From contig CAZYBO010000005.1 in the NCBI GenBank assembly GCA_964645205.1, positions 1 through 64,000 on the forward strand: a stretch of DNA of 64,000 nt, written 5' to 3'. Each line of letters opens with the position of its first letter. Position 1 is the stretch's first letter. Origin of the DNA: CAZYBO01 sp964645205 (GTDB lineage Bacteria; Pseudomonadota; Alphaproteobacteria; Rickettsiales; SXRF01). The notes under the pieces were generated by a model that worked only from the letters and a program-made list of their open reading frames with translations, was not told where the DNA came from and did no database searches. A program made the translations under genes and the position numbers. Of the stretch, positions 51,938 through 61,062 are shown one piece after another.

Positions 51938-53596
51938 ATGACTACGCCCCCCAAAACCATCCAGCAATTGCTGGCCAGCGAACTCGACCTGCTTTGGGCG
52001 GCGCACAAAGCCGTCGGGCTCAAGGGATATATGAGCCTGTTTTCCTGCGAAGGTCAGGTACCGTTCCGCTCGAAGGAGCCGGGCACCGTATTCTGGTTCG
52101 AGCCAAACGATACCGAAGCGGCCATCGCCAAAATCCTCGAAATGTATAATGACGGGCGGCTGCCCAACACCAGCCTGCTGCTTAATCCCGTCGTACATAA
52201 AAAAAATGCTGACGGAAGCTACACGCCACTCGGCTCCGGCATCGTGTGGTGCACCTCGTTCTGCATGGGCGTCGATTCACTCAATGACGAATCCACCGAG
52301 CGCATCTGGGAACTCGGCGTGCAGGCCAGCACCTTCCACCGTGGCGCGAACGAGCGCAGCGGCCTGAAAATCGTAGGATTCTGCCACGAAGCGCAGCCGC
52401 CCGCCGCCAACGGCAAGACCGTGGCCGGGTGCCGCGAGCTGTACGACATCGCCTATATCGAAAGCGAGCAGTATCACGATTATTACCTGCTATCAGGCAT
52501 CGCGTACCTTACCAATAACGGCCTGTTCAATCATCCTGACATCGCCGCCCTCTTTCCGCCCGGCGCGCTCGACGGCAAGGGCTCCAACGAAAAAATCGTG
52601 GCCGACTGCGCTATCGACAGTAAGAAAATCTTCGATGCCGCCTTCTGCTGGAAGGCCTACGAACACCATCATTCGCTCTATAAAAAATTCGGCACCGACA
52701 CCGCCGATGTGGAGCATAACCTCAACTTCTTCAATCTGGTCGCACGTGACGTACAATTGTTCGACGCCACCGGCCCCATGCGCAAGGGCGCCGATGAAAT
52801 GTTTGAGTTCATTGTGCCCGGCCTCATCCCGCGCGGCAGCATCACCATTCTCGCGGCGTCCGGCGGCACGGGCAAAAGCAGCGCGGCGCACCAGCTATGC
52901 GTCATGGCATCTATCGATTACAAGCCCGGCGAGGAAGCCCCGCGCTGGCTTGGACAACGGCTGGCCATTGAAAAATGCAAAGGCATCTGTATTTATTTCT
53001 CGGGCGAGGACGGCCCGCCGATCATCAACGCGCGCGCCTCGATTTTCGATCCCGAAGGCCGCGCCAAGCGCCTGATGTTCCAACGCACGGATTTCGGTGA
53101 AAATGTGAGCTTCGCGCAGCATCTGAAGCGCCTGCATAAAATTCCCGACGTACCGATCATGGTCATCGATCCCGCGCGTAAATACCTGACCGGCGATGAA
53201 AACGACGCAGGCGTGGTCAGTGAATTCTTCGAGGCGATCGAAGAATTCGCCATCAGCAAAAATACTGCCGTGGTCGTGGTGCACCATCTGCAGAAGGGCG
53301 CATATCCCAAATCGGCGCGCGAAACGCTCGACATGCTGCGCGGCTCGCAGGTGTTCATCGATCGCCCGCGCGTGGTTGTCGGCATGTACCGCGACGGCGC
53401 CTACACCATCGCAGGCCTTGCGAAAAACAACATCCCGCCGAATCTGGGGATGGTCAACGAGGAACGCGTGTTCGCACGCGACCCCAAGCACCTGCAACTT
53501 ATCTGGCTGCCGGGGCACGAAGGCGTGCGCAACGCCGCATTGTCGGAAGACGAACTGGAAAAAATCGAACAGGAAGCCCGCGAAGAAGGGCGCTGA
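51938..53596 (+). CDS. RepA/AAA_25-like RecA-fold ATPase with unknown N-terminal domain
   Basis: A 552-residue protein. The C-terminal half (about 290-500) is a RecA-fold ATPase of the RepA/AAA_25 type: Walker A ASGGTGKSS (307-315), Walker B IMVIDPARKYLTG (407-419) and the VVHHLQKGA motif (447-455). Such modules are hexameric helicases of plasmids and phages or parts of mobile-element proteins. Residues 1-280 match nothing I recognise and contain several Cys/His pairs. No other replication or phage gene is nearby. GC and codon use match the chromosome. It ends just before the terminator of the vir cluster. Confidence 0.65.
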   Translation: MTTPPKTIQQLLASELDLLWAAHKAVGLKGYMSLFSCEGQVPFRSKEPGTVFWFEPNDTEAAIAKILEMYNDGRLPNTSLLLNPVVHKKNADGSYTPLGSGIVWCTSFCMGVDSLNDESTERIWELGVQASTFHRGANERSGLKIVGFCHEAQPPAANGKTVAGCRELYDIAYIESEQYHDYYLLSGIAYLTNNGLFNHPDIAALFPPGALDGKGSNEKIVADCAIDSKKIFDAAFCWKAYEHHHSLYKKFGTDTADVEHNLNFFNLVARDVQLFDATGPMRKGADEMFEFIVPGLIPRGSITILAASGGTGKSSAAHQLCVMASIDYKPGEEAPRWLGQRLAIEKCKGICIYFSGEDGPPIINARASIFDPEGRAKRLMFQRTDFGENVSFAQHLKRLHKIPDVPIMVIDPARKYLTGDENDAGVVSEFFEAIEEFAISKNTAVVVVHHLQKGAYPKSARETLDMLRGSQVFIDRPRVVVGMYRDGAYTIAGLAKNNIPPNLGMVNEERVFARDPKHLQLIWLPGHEGVRNAALSEDELEKIEQEAREEGR

Positions 53597-53597
53597 G

Positions 53598-53630
53598 AAA
53601 AAAACCCTCCCCCCTTTCAGGGAGAGGGTT
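53598..53630 (-). terminator. Intrinsic terminator of the vir cluster
   Basis: Reading the minus strand, ACCCTC-TCCCT-GAAA-GGGG-GGAGGGT forms a long GC stem followed by seven Ts. It lies six bases after the stop of the virB7-like gene, so it fits the end of the virB3-B4-B6-B7 transcript. On the plus strand it follows the RepA-like gene without a T-run. Confidence 0.8.
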
Positions 53631-53635
53631 GATGT

Positions 53636-53779
53636 TTATCCTTGGTATTCGCTATTCACCGCACGGCGGTCGCACGGGCTGCCTTCTGCGCCGACGCAGG
53701 GGCTTTTCAGGTCGCTTGCCTGATTGGTGCACGCACCCAGCATCATTATGGCAAGCCCGATGAACAATATCTTCTGCAT
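53636..53779 (-). CDS. VirB7-like small lipoprotein
   Basis: A 47-residue ORF starting at the ATG at 53777-53779, with AGGAG five bases upstream. It begins MQKILFIGLAIMMLGAC, a lipoprotein signal peptide with lipobox LGAC (Cys17). The mature part of about 30 residues includes SPCVGAEGSPCDRRAVN; a terminal R-x-x-V-N segment resembles the PVN motif by which VirB7/TrwH-type lipoproteins pair with VirB9. Position at the end of the vir run and the terminator just after it support the call. VirB9, VirB8, VirB10, VirB11 and VirD4 are not in this window. Confidence 0.65.
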   Translation of the reverse strand: MQKILFIGLAIMMLGACTNQASDLKSPCVGAEGSPCDRRAVNSEYQG

Positions 53780-53841
53780 AGTCACTCCTGAACACAAATT
53801 ATAACCATTCTACTCCGTACCGACCTGAATTGGCAAAGCAA

Positions 53842-55290
53842 TTATCGACCCGAAGTCATGTTCTCCTGCTGCTGCCGCAGGTTACTCAGGTTATTGCCCG
53901 ACCCGAGACCGGCCGCCGCCTCGTTCGCGTTGCGGGGAGTGCTGCCGGTGCGGTTGCCGCCTGCGCGTCCGGGCGCCACTACGGGGCGGTTCCTGCCGCC
54001 GCTGACGGTCGTTGCCACGTTCCTGCTGCCGCCACCGGGTGAGAACCACTCGCTCAACGAGCCGCTCATGGTGGCAAGGCTGGTGCTTGCACCCGCCAGA
54101 TCCTTGGCGATTTCAAGCACGATGCCGTTGAAACGGCTCGCAAGCTCAACGAACGCTAGGAAAATCAATATGTCCATGATCCTGATCGGGAAAATATCGG
54201 GATACCCGGCCAGCGACAGATCGCTCGGTCCCGTCCAGCCCCACTCACCCCAATATTGCTGCCAGTCGCCGTTGAGGAATACCTTGAAGCGCCAGTAATT
54301 AGTATCCTGCGGCGCGCCTTCCACAGCGGCAAACGGCGTCCAGCATACGGGAACTCCCAGAATGTTATTTATCGCAGCGAGGATCAACTGGATGAAAAAC
54401 GCATAGAAGGTAAATAGCATGATCGGCTGCAGGCACGAATTTACGATCTGGTTAAGCCAGCCGTTAAACAGGTGGCGCGTGCGGTTGAAGAGCAGGCATG
54501 CAATAAAGAGCGGTGCTAGCCCGAACAGCAGCGTGCGCAGTACCAGCCCCATGAGATATACCCACAGCGCCGTAAGCAGCGAAGTAACGAAGGTGAACAG
54601 CGCCATCAGCATCAATATGAAGAACATCAGGCCGTAAGGCCCGGTAACTACCATCGCAAGCAATGTCACCGCCATGCGCGCCGACACCACGTTCAGTATC
54701 GCGGCATCCATCACCGCGAACGGCCTGCCGCCTATATTCACCCCAAATAGCGCGATCGCCGACACCTGATTAATGATGTCGTCGGTACCCATGTTAAAGA
54801 AACGCACCACGGTATCGCTGAAAAACGCCCATGAATTAGGCGAAATCAGCAGCATCATGATCCCGATTTTTATCATGCGCATGGCAAAATCGTGCAGCGT
54901 CATCTGTACCATGGCGAACGTGAACATCACCCCGTACACCGCTATATAAATCGACATCAGCGCACGTATAGCCCGCACGAATTGGCCGTCACCGACGATG
55001 ACATTATACATATCGCCGCTGATCGTATTGAGCAGAGTCTGCACGTCTATGACAATCGTGGAGATCAGTCCGGTGTTATTGGCGGGTAATGGCGGCGAAA
55101 ATGCGGGGTCGTCGGTGCACATCGGCTCAGGTTGCGGAGGTTGCGGCGGGACGACCGCAGACGCCGGGTCGGAAAGCATGACGCAAAAGAACGCAACCAG
55201 CACAGCGATCAGCACCATTCTGATCAGTTGCGCTTTTTGCATCGCCCAATCTTTTGTTTGTCCTGTCTTGCTCATCATCGGCCTATCCAT
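53842..55290 (-). CDS. virB6: VirB6/TrbL-family T4SS inner-membrane protein (copy 3)
   Basis: Polytopic channel-base component of type IV secretion. About 482 residues from the ATG at 55288-55290. A signal-like helix (ending DPASA) is followed by a periplasmic Pro-rich loop and at least six transmembrane helices with the VirB6 core (LALLMVVTGPYGLMFFILML-like helices, YLMGLVLRTLLFGLAPLFIACLLF). The C-terminus (about 415-482) is Gly/Arg/Asn-rich and probably cytoplasmic or disordered. The exact start is uncertain; two further ATGs lie within five codons. A start at 55377 would overlap the preceding gene and is unlikely. Confidence 0.82.
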   Translation of the reverse strand: MDRPMMSKTGQTKDWAMQKAQLIRMVLIAVLVAFFCVMLSDPASAVVPPQPPQPEPMCTDDPAFSPPLPANNTGLISTIVIDVQTLLNTISGDMYNVIVGDGQFVRAIRALMSIYIAVYGVMFTFAMVQMTLHDFAMRMIKIGIMMLLISPNSWAFFSDTVVRFFNMGTDDIINQVSAIALFGVNIGGRPFAVMDAAILNVVSARMAVTLLAMVVTGPYGLMFFILMLMALFTFVTSLLTALWVYLMGLVLRTLLFGLAPLFIACLLFNRTRHLFNGWLNQIVNSCLQPIMLFTFYAFFIQLILAAINNILGVPVCWTPFAAVEGAPQDTNYWRFKVFLNGDWQQYWGEWGWTGPSDLSLAGYPDIFPIRIMDILIFLAFVELASRFNGIVLEIAKDLAGASTSLATMSGSLSEWFSPGGGSRNVATTVSGGRNRPVVAPGRAGGNRTGSTPRNANEAAAGLGSGNNLSNLRQQQENMTSGR

Positions 55291-55306
55291 TCCTATGTTC
55301 CGTTTC

Positions 55307-56575
55307 TCAAACCGTCGGGTTTCCCGCAGCGAATTTTGCGGTCGCACGCTTTGCCGCGCTCCTGATCCTGCCCTCAAGCCCCGTAGACGTGCTGCCGATA
55401 GCGGCGCGCGCGCCAGCTATCCCGTTGGCTATATCGGGAATTTTACTCAGCATTTCCTTCATGAGCATGGCGTAGATAAAAAGCTGCATGAACATGAATA
55501 CGAGCCTCTGCATCGTGCGCACGGTCGCCGGCCCGAAATCGATGGTCGCTCCCTTGAACACGTTCATTTCGTGCGCGCGGCGCATCAGGGCGTTGATGTT
55601 GCTCGGCACGGCGGGAACGATCTGAGCATGCCCGGTCTGTGCTGCGATCCTGTTGGAAAAATTGGGATCGTTGGGCATCGTCCATGAACCTTTGGCCTGA
55701 TTCGTTTTCCAAAACGCCCGGAAATCCGTCACATTGTTATTACTGCCGAGAACGGCGAAAATATTTTCCACCATAACGGAGAAGCCGTTGAGGAACATCG
55801 ACAGGAACGCGAACATAAGTACCGGCACCAGCATGGTGGCGATCAGTATGTCCAGCCAAACTTTGAAATAGCGTTCAGTATGCAGGAAGATCGCCATCGG
55901 AATGATCAGCGGCGAGATGAGAATGAGGAACCCGATGCCCACCATCGCCATAAGGTACATGTAGAGCACGCGGAATACGAAAAACATCAGGTTCATCAAC
56001 GCGAAAATACCCGCAAGGAACATGATGCCGCCGCCTACCGAAGTCATAAGCCCTGCGCCCATGATCCCCATCAGGCTCTGCGAAAGCACGCGCACGCCGC
56101 CGGAGGCGTCCTGCCCGAACCCGAATATCCGGCCTATGAACCTGTCGATCTGCACCCAGGGCGAATACCCGTTCGTAACCGCCGCCATCAGCCCGTCGAG
56201 TATGTCGTAGATCGATACCCACATGCCGCCCAGCGCGTAGCTGAACATCCATACCAGCGAGAGGCGCAGCAGGAAGCTGATGCCTTTACGTGTGAGATCC
56301 TTTTCGCCGCCCATGATCCGTATGCCGAATACGCAGAGCGCGAGGATCATCATGGCGACGACGGTGTTGGTCATGTAATTGGACAGGGGCACGATCATTG
56401 AATTGACCACCTGTATGATCATGCTCTGCACGCAGACCACGATCTTCGCAGTATAAGCGCCATCAGGAAAGCCCGGGGCGCAGGTATTGATGTCCAGTCC
56501 CGCGGCATAAGACGTGCCGGGCAGCACCGCCGCCAGCATCACCAGCAAACCTATCCATTGCGCGCGCATGTTCAT
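55307..56575 (-). CDS. virB6: VirB6/TrbL-family T4SS inner-membrane protein (copy 2)
   Basis: A 422-residue membrane protein with a cleavable signal peptide (MNMRAQWIGLLVMLAAVLPG, ending SYAAG), a Cys-containing periplasmic segment and about seven transmembrane helices. GVGGGIMFLAGIFALMNLMFF-type helices and FLILISPLIIPMAIFLHTERYFKVWLDILI form the VirB6 core shared with copy 1. The ATG at 56575 shares ATGA with the stop of copy 1. The open frame extends 95 codons further, but only as a shadow of copy 1. Confidence 0.84.
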   Translation of the reverse strand: MNMRAQWIGLLVMLAAVLPGTSYAAGLDINTCAPGFPDGAYTAKIVVCVQSMIIQVVNSMIVPLSNYMTNTVVAMMILALCVFGIRIMGGEKDLTRKGISFLLRLSLVWMFSYALGGMWVSIYDILDGLMAAVTNGYSPWVQIDRFIGRIFGFGQDASGGVRVLSQSLMGIMGAGLMTSVGGGIMFLAGIFALMNLMFFVFRVLYMYLMAMVGIGFLILISPLIIPMAIFLHTERYFKVWLDILIATMLVPVLMFAFLSMFLNGFSVMVENIFAVLGSNNNVTDFRAFWKTNQAKGSWTMPNDPNFSNRIAAQTGHAQIVPAVPSNINALMRRAHEMNVFKGATIDFGPATVRTMQRLVFMFMQLFIYAMLMKEMLSKIPDIANGIAGARAAIGSTSTGLEGRIRSAAKRATAKFAAGNPTV

Positions 56576-58140
56576 CGTCGTGTCACCACGCCTGAGAGTT
56601 TCTTGCCGATCTCGCGCACGATACTTTCGCCCGGCGGGGCGAACTGTTTGCCTGCGAAGGTCGGCATGGACAATACGTCGCCGGAAATACCGCTGCCGAT
56701 ATAGGGCAGGTAATCCAGCAACAACCAGAAAATATAGGTCGTGATGACCGCAATCAGCAATGAGAACACCAGATTCAACTGGTAATTCTCTATCTCCGCC
56801 GTGGGGTCTGGAGGTGGCGGCGTAAAGGGCGGCCGCGCGCCCGCAGCCAGCATGTTCCACGCCAGCGTTTTAATCGGCACGTCCACCTTGAACACGGAAG
56901 CGCCGAGATAGTTATAAATATCGCCCAGCCATGCGTTGTTCGGCGCAAGGTTTTCCCCTGCCAACCCCAACACGCCGGTTTCCAGCGATCCCAAACCGGC
57001 GGGTGTCGCCTCGTCCGCTTTCACGTTGACGCTCAGGTTAGCCGCCGATGTTTCCGAATAGGCGCCGATCGCTCCAAGACGCGTACCGATAGTGACATAA
57101 CACCCCAGCGGGTTCGGCGGGTGAGCGCGCAATCCCGTCGACGTCATATAATAGCAGGGGCGATCCACAACGCTGCCCATCACTGCGCGATAAAGCGACA
57201 CCGGCCCTGAATAGACGATGCTTTCAAATGCGATCAGCAGCATCGCCACATACGCGAACAGGAACACCGGCTGGAGCATGAAGCCGATCGTCAGCTTCAG
57301 CCATTTTTCAAAATAGCCCTTCGTGGTGGAAAACAGGATGAGCGGGATAAAGATCGGCGATACCAGCGCCATGATCGCCACCGCGATATACGCCACGATG
57401 AACGTGTAGACCGCGCGCAGGATCGCCATGATAAACTGCGCGATCAGCATGAAGCCCATCAACCCGATGAATACCCCCACCGTCTTTGAGAACAGCGCGA
57501 TCACGAAAAACCCAATCAGCCCGCTATATATGCTCCGGTGGTTCGAGAACGGATCGAAAATCCCGCCGGTGAGCACGTCCAGCGCGCAATCGATATTCTG
57601 CCATATATACAACGCGGGATCGACGCTCTGCGGCAGACAGAACTGGTTGAAATTACTGTAGCCGATAAAGTACGTCACCGCCCACAGCAGGTAGTCCATC
57701 GTGACCAGTATCATGTCGAATACGTCAACGAAGGTGGTGGTGAACAGCGTTACCGCGCCGAGCTTGATCGCCAGCACGAATCCGTCACGTATGGGCGCAG
57801 TGTTTTTCCCGGTTGCCAGCAACGTGCCCCAGAGCGAAACCGCAAGCAGCATGGCGGCAAGGATCGTATTACGCATGTATTCCGAAAACGGCACGATAAA
57901 GTTCGACACCGCCATAATGATGGTTTCCTTGACGCAGGTGACGATGCGCACGGTAAACCCGCTTATCACCTTGCCGCCGGCCAGCACCTGATCGGGGCAT
58001 ACTTCATTGCCGTTGAATATCTGCGGAGCGACATACGTATAAGCCGCATGGGACGTTTCAGGCGCAAAAATGCCCGCTGCCCATGTGAATACCAATGCAA
58101 GCAGGCAAAGACGGAGGCTATTTTTTATCTTTGGCGGCAA
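56572..58140 (-). CDS. virB6: VirB6/TrbL-family T4SS inner-membrane protein (copy 1)
   Basis: About 522 residues. I take TTG at 58138-58140 as the start: it gives a proper signal peptide (PPKIKNSLRLCLLALVFTWA... ending SHAAY), has GGGAG four bases upstream, and overlaps the virB4 end by 23 bases. At least six transmembrane helices follow. The core ALVSPIFIPLILFSTTKGYFEKWLKLTIGFMLQP matches copy 2. Between helices there is a large Cys-containing periplasmic loop (about 350-445). The C-terminus ends in a conserved-looking PTFAGKQFAPPGES segment. Multiple VirB6 copies are a hallmark of Rickettsiales rvh systems. Confidence 0.8.
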   Translation of the reverse strand: MPPKIKNSLRLCLLALVFTWAAGIFAPETSHAAYTYVAPQIFNGNEVCPDQVLAGGKVISGFTVRIVTCVKETIIMAVSNFIVPFSEYMRNTILAAMLLAVSLWGTLLATGKNTAPIRDGFVLAIKLGAVTLFTTTFVDVFDMILVTMDYLLWAVTYFIGYSNFNQFCLPQSVDPALYIWQNIDCALDVLTGGIFDPFSNHRSIYSGLIGFFVIALFSKTVGVFIGLMGFMLIAQFIMAILRAVYTFIVAYIAVAIMALVSPIFIPLILFSTTKGYFEKWLKLTIGFMLQPVFLFAYVAMLLIAFESIVYSGPVSLYRAVMGSVVDRPCYYMTSTGLRAHPPNPLGCYVTIGTRLGAIGAYSETSAANLSVNVKADEATPAGLGSLETGVLGLAGENLAPNNAWLGDIYNYLGASVFKVDVPIKTLAWNMLAAGARPPFTPPPPDPTAEIENYQLNLVFSLLIAVITTYIFWLLLDYLPYIGSGISGDVLSMPTFAGKQFAPPGESIVREIGKKLSGVVTRR

Positions 58141-60541
58141 ACTGCTCCCTCTCCATCGCGACGCGCTCCTGAAACACCGGCATCCATGCCTCCGGCTCGT
58201 CGCCCACTTCCGAGCGCACCTGATCGAGAATGCCGATCGTCTCCGCACGCGCCGATAATATGTTGATCACATCGTCCATGCCCGACAGGTCGATGCGCGC
58301 CACCACGACGTCTTTGCCCTGCTTCACCAGAAAATAGCGGCTTCCCGGGTCGGTGGTTTTGAGCAGGTTGAATTCGCGATCCGTCACCATGAATGCTTTT
58401 TTGTACGCTTCGGTCGCTTTCGGGTTGGGCAGGAAAATCTGCGTCGCCGTCTGCTGGATGAGCGTTTCGGAAATCGCGCTGTTGGTGGCGTCCTCTACGC
58501 TCTGCGTGGCGAATACCACCAGCCCGTTGAGCTTACGCAGCGTCTTGAGCCAGTCGCGGATGCGGCCTGCGAAAATCTTGTTGTCGATCAGCGCCCACGC
58601 TTCGTCGAGCACGATGATAGTCGGCGTGCCGTCGAGCGACAGGCTGATGCGGTGGAACAGATATAGCAATGTCGGCTCAAGGCTCACGCGCTCTTTCAGC
58701 ACTTCGCCCATTTCAAACCCGAACCCGTTGCCGATGCTGAAATCCACGATGTCGGTTTCATTGTCGAACAACCCGGCATATGCGCCGCCGCTGTGCCACA
58801 TTTTCAAACGCCCCGCGATCGTGCCCGGCCCTTCGATGCCAAGGAACGGCGCGATGTTACGCAGGATACGGTCTTTCTTTTCGAGTTTGTAATTGCCCGC
58901 CACCGCTTCGTTGATGCGCTCCATATCTTCGGCGGTGAACGGCTCGTCATGCACGGTTACCAGCGAATGCAGCCATTCGGCGAGGAACGTACGGTTTTCG
59001 GGAATGTCAGGCAGTTGCAGCGGATTGAACATGCATGGCCTGCCCGGTTCGATCACCGTGTATTTGCCGCTGATGGCACGGATGAACACCTCCGCGCCGC
59101 GATCCTTGTCGAAGAAGAAAATGCGGCAGTTGAATTTCTGCGCCTGCGCGCAGAGGAAGTTGAGCAGCACCGTCTTACCCGCGCCGGTCGGCCCGATGAT
59201 GGTGGTGTGGCCTACGTCGCGGTTGTGGAAGTTGAAGAAATACGGCGTGCCCGACGAGGTATCGAACACGGTAACCGCGTCACCCCAGTGGTTGCCGTCG
59301 ATCTTGCCGGTGGGATAATTATGCAGGCTCGCGAACCCGGCGAGGTTCATGGTGCTGATGTCGGAGCCGCGCGCGATAAACTCAAAATTGCCTGGAAGCT
59401 GCGCCCAATACGCCTGCTCCATCACGAACTTTTCGCGCACCGGGTTCACGCCGATATTCACCAGCTCGGCCAGCGCCATCGACAATACTTTTTCCAGCTC
59501 GGGCATGCTTTCTTCAAAACACATCACCGTCATGTGGTGAGGGCCGAACGCGACGTGGCCGCTCATCGCCATGTCGAGCGCGTCGGAAATTTCCGCGATC
59601 TGCGAAATCGCCGCGTCTTCCGCTGCCATCATGCGGCGCTGGCGCAACTGCATGCGCCCGATATTCACGCTGCGGTTATGGAACGTGAAGGACTGCGCGA
59701 TGATAAATTCAAACGGCAATTGCAGGAAGCCGTCAAGCAACCCGGCAGCCGTGGCGGGGGCATATTCCTTGATGCTAATCATGCCCGCAAAACGTTTGCG
59801 CGGGCCACCGGACACTTCGATAGAGCGATCGCCGAAATAGAGGCGGTAAATGGGAAGCGTATGCGCGATGTTGCTCGCCGTATAGCGGATCGGCTGCGAG
59901 AAGCCCGCATTCACCAGCTTCGATAAAAACTCCAACGGTTCGGAAAACGCGCCGGTTTCGGTTTCATACGTGGTGAGTACGCGCGCGCCGTAATCGCGCA
60001 GCGTGGCGACAAGGCGGTGGATCGCTTCCGCGAGTTCCTTGTGCTGCTCGCGCATCGTGTCGATCTGCGCGGCCTTGTTGCTCGCTTCCGATGCTTTTTT
60101 CAAATAATGGTGCACTTTCGCCGCGCCCTTGGTGTCGGCTTTGCGTACAACCGTGATATAGATTTCGTTGACATAGGAATCTTTGGAATGGTGCTTCTCA
60201 TGCCATTTCTTGTCCACGTATGCAGGAAAGCCGGGAGGCTGCCTACCGCCGGGATAGGCGCTCTGGCGACGGCGGATCGTGTGGAACCATACGGCGAACG
60301 TGCCGTCCGCGAGGCTTTTCAGCAGCGAATTGCGCACCATCTTTTTCATGTCCACATCTTCGTCGTCGGCGGTCTCGAATGAGAACCCGTCGAGCTTGAT
60401 GATCTGGAGGAATTCTTTTTTCTTGGTAACGACGGTCTCCCGATCCCACTGATACTGGTAAGGAATAAACGTAGCGGCGGAAACTTCCAGCCGTGAATAG
60501 GCGGATTTAGGAGTAGCGCGTCGTTTCAGGTTGAATTTCAT
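58118..60541 (-). CDS. virB4: VirB4 T4SS ATPase
   Basis: Largest and most conserved T4SS ATPase, energising substrate transfer and assembly at the inner membrane. 807 residues from the ATG at 60541 (a TTG three codons earlier would overlap the virB3 stop). Walker A GPTGAGKT at about 450-457, Walker B IIVLDEAW at about 642-649, and the CagE/TrbE/VirB4 family segments ATQSVEDATNSAISETLIQQT and MVTDREFNLLKTTDPGSRYFLVK are present. It lies five bases after virB3 and overlaps virB6 copy 1. Confidence 0.95.
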   Translation of the reverse strand: MKFNLKRRATPKSAYSRLEVSAATFIPYQYQWDRETVVTKKKEFLQIIKLDGFSFETADDEDVDMKKMVRNSLLKSLADGTFAVWFHTIRRRQSAYPGGRQPPGFPAYVDKKWHEKHHSKDSYVNEIYITVVRKADTKGAAKVHHYLKKASEASNKAAQIDTMREQHKELAEAIHRLVATLRDYGARVLTTYETETGAFSEPLEFLSKLVNAGFSQPIRYTASNIAHTLPIYRLYFGDRSIEVSGGPRKRFAGMISIKEYAPATAAGLLDGFLQLPFEFIIAQSFTFHNRSVNIGRMQLRQRRMMAAEDAAISQIAEISDALDMAMSGHVAFGPHHMTVMCFEESMPELEKVLSMALAELVNIGVNPVREKFVMEQAYWAQLPGNFEFIARGSDISTMNLAGFASLHNYPTGKIDGNHWGDAVTVFDTSSGTPYFFNFHNRDVGHTTIIGPTGAGKTVLLNFLCAQAQKFNCRIFFFDKDRGAEVFIRAISGKYTVIEPGRPCMFNPLQLPDIPENRTFLAEWLHSLVTVHDEPFTAEDMERINEAVAGNYKLEKKDRILRNIAPFLGIEGPGTIAGRLKMWHSGGAYAGLFDNETDIVDFSIGNGFGFEMGEVLKERVSLEPTLLYLFHRISLSLDGTPTIIVLDEAWALIDNKIFAGRIRDWLKTLRKLNGLVVFATQSVEDATNSAISETLIQQTATQIFLPNPKATEAYKKAFMVTDREFNLLKTTDPGSRYFLVKQGKDVVVARIDLSGMDDVINILSARAETIGILDQVRSEVGDEPEAWMPVFQERVAMEREQFAAKDKK

Positions 60542-60546
60542 GGCGC

Positions 60547-60849
60547 TCAATACGGATCGTAAGAATTAGTATAGCCGTGGAAGCCACGGTTCACGCATTT
60601 GTATCCCTTGCTCATCTTAATCATAAACAATTCAATAGCACGCGGTTCTTTCAGGCAGATCAGGTAGCCGATAAGATGCACCACCGGCCCTACCACCAAC
60701 AGGATCATGAAATTCTGCATGTTGATGAAGGTGACCATGCAGATGCCCGCGTTGATCACGAAGTACATGTAGCTCACGCCCAGAATCATGGTCGGGCGCG
60801 TGAGCCCCTGAAACAACGGGTCGGATTGGAGTCGTCCAGAACCAGACAT
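60547..60849 (-). CDS. virB3: VirB3 T4SS inner-membrane protein
   Basis: A 100-residue bitopic protein with two adjacent hydrophobic helices (about 20-38 and 43-63) and a short C-terminus, the VirB3/TrbD pattern. LQSDPLFQGLTRPTMILGV is the family N-terminus. AGAGGA seven bases before the ATG is a strong ribosome site. It heads the minus-strand run virB3-virB4-virB6x3-virB7. Confidence 0.92.
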   Translation of the reverse strand: MSGSGRLQSDPLFQGLTRPTMILGVSYMYFVINAGICMVTFINMQNFMILLVVGPVVHLIGYLICLKEPRAIELFMIKMSKGYKCVNRGFHGYTNSYDPY

Positions 60850-60928
60850 GGTAAAATCCTCTATTTTTCTTGTTTATACAGCATGTTGCTTAAAAAAGGA
60901 TGAATGAGAGCTTTCCACCTTCGAGTCT

Positions 60929-60957
60929 AGCATAGATTTATTGCAGTTTTGTGGCAG
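60929..60957 (-). promoter_or_regulatory. Candidate promoter of the vir cluster
   Basis: On the minus strand CTGCCA (60957-60952) and TATGCT (60934-60929) are 17 bases apart, about 80 bases before the virB3 start. The hexamers match the sigma-70 consensus only partly, but this is the best-spaced pair in the intergenic region. Confidence 0.35.
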
Positions 60958-60974
60958 GAACGTAAAAATTTATC

Positions 60975-61004
60975 TTGGACAAATCCGCGATCCCTCATTA
61001 TGAC
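60975..61004 (+). promoter_or_regulatory. Candidate promoter of dadA
   Basis: TTGGAC at 60975-60980 and TATGAC at 60999-61004 with an 18-base spacer, about 60 bases before the dadA ATG, in an AT-rich divergent region. Partial consensus only. Confidence 0.3.
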
Positions 61005-61062
61005 TTGGGTGATTTACAAACACCCCGTAACCCGCATAAATTAATCTAATATATTGTAAAAT

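Noticed and set aside
53636..60849. Conjugative plasmid or ICE
   Set aside because: No relaxase, coupling protein, integrase or attachment site is visible, and flanks are chromosomal genes; the rvh-like partial cluster fits better.
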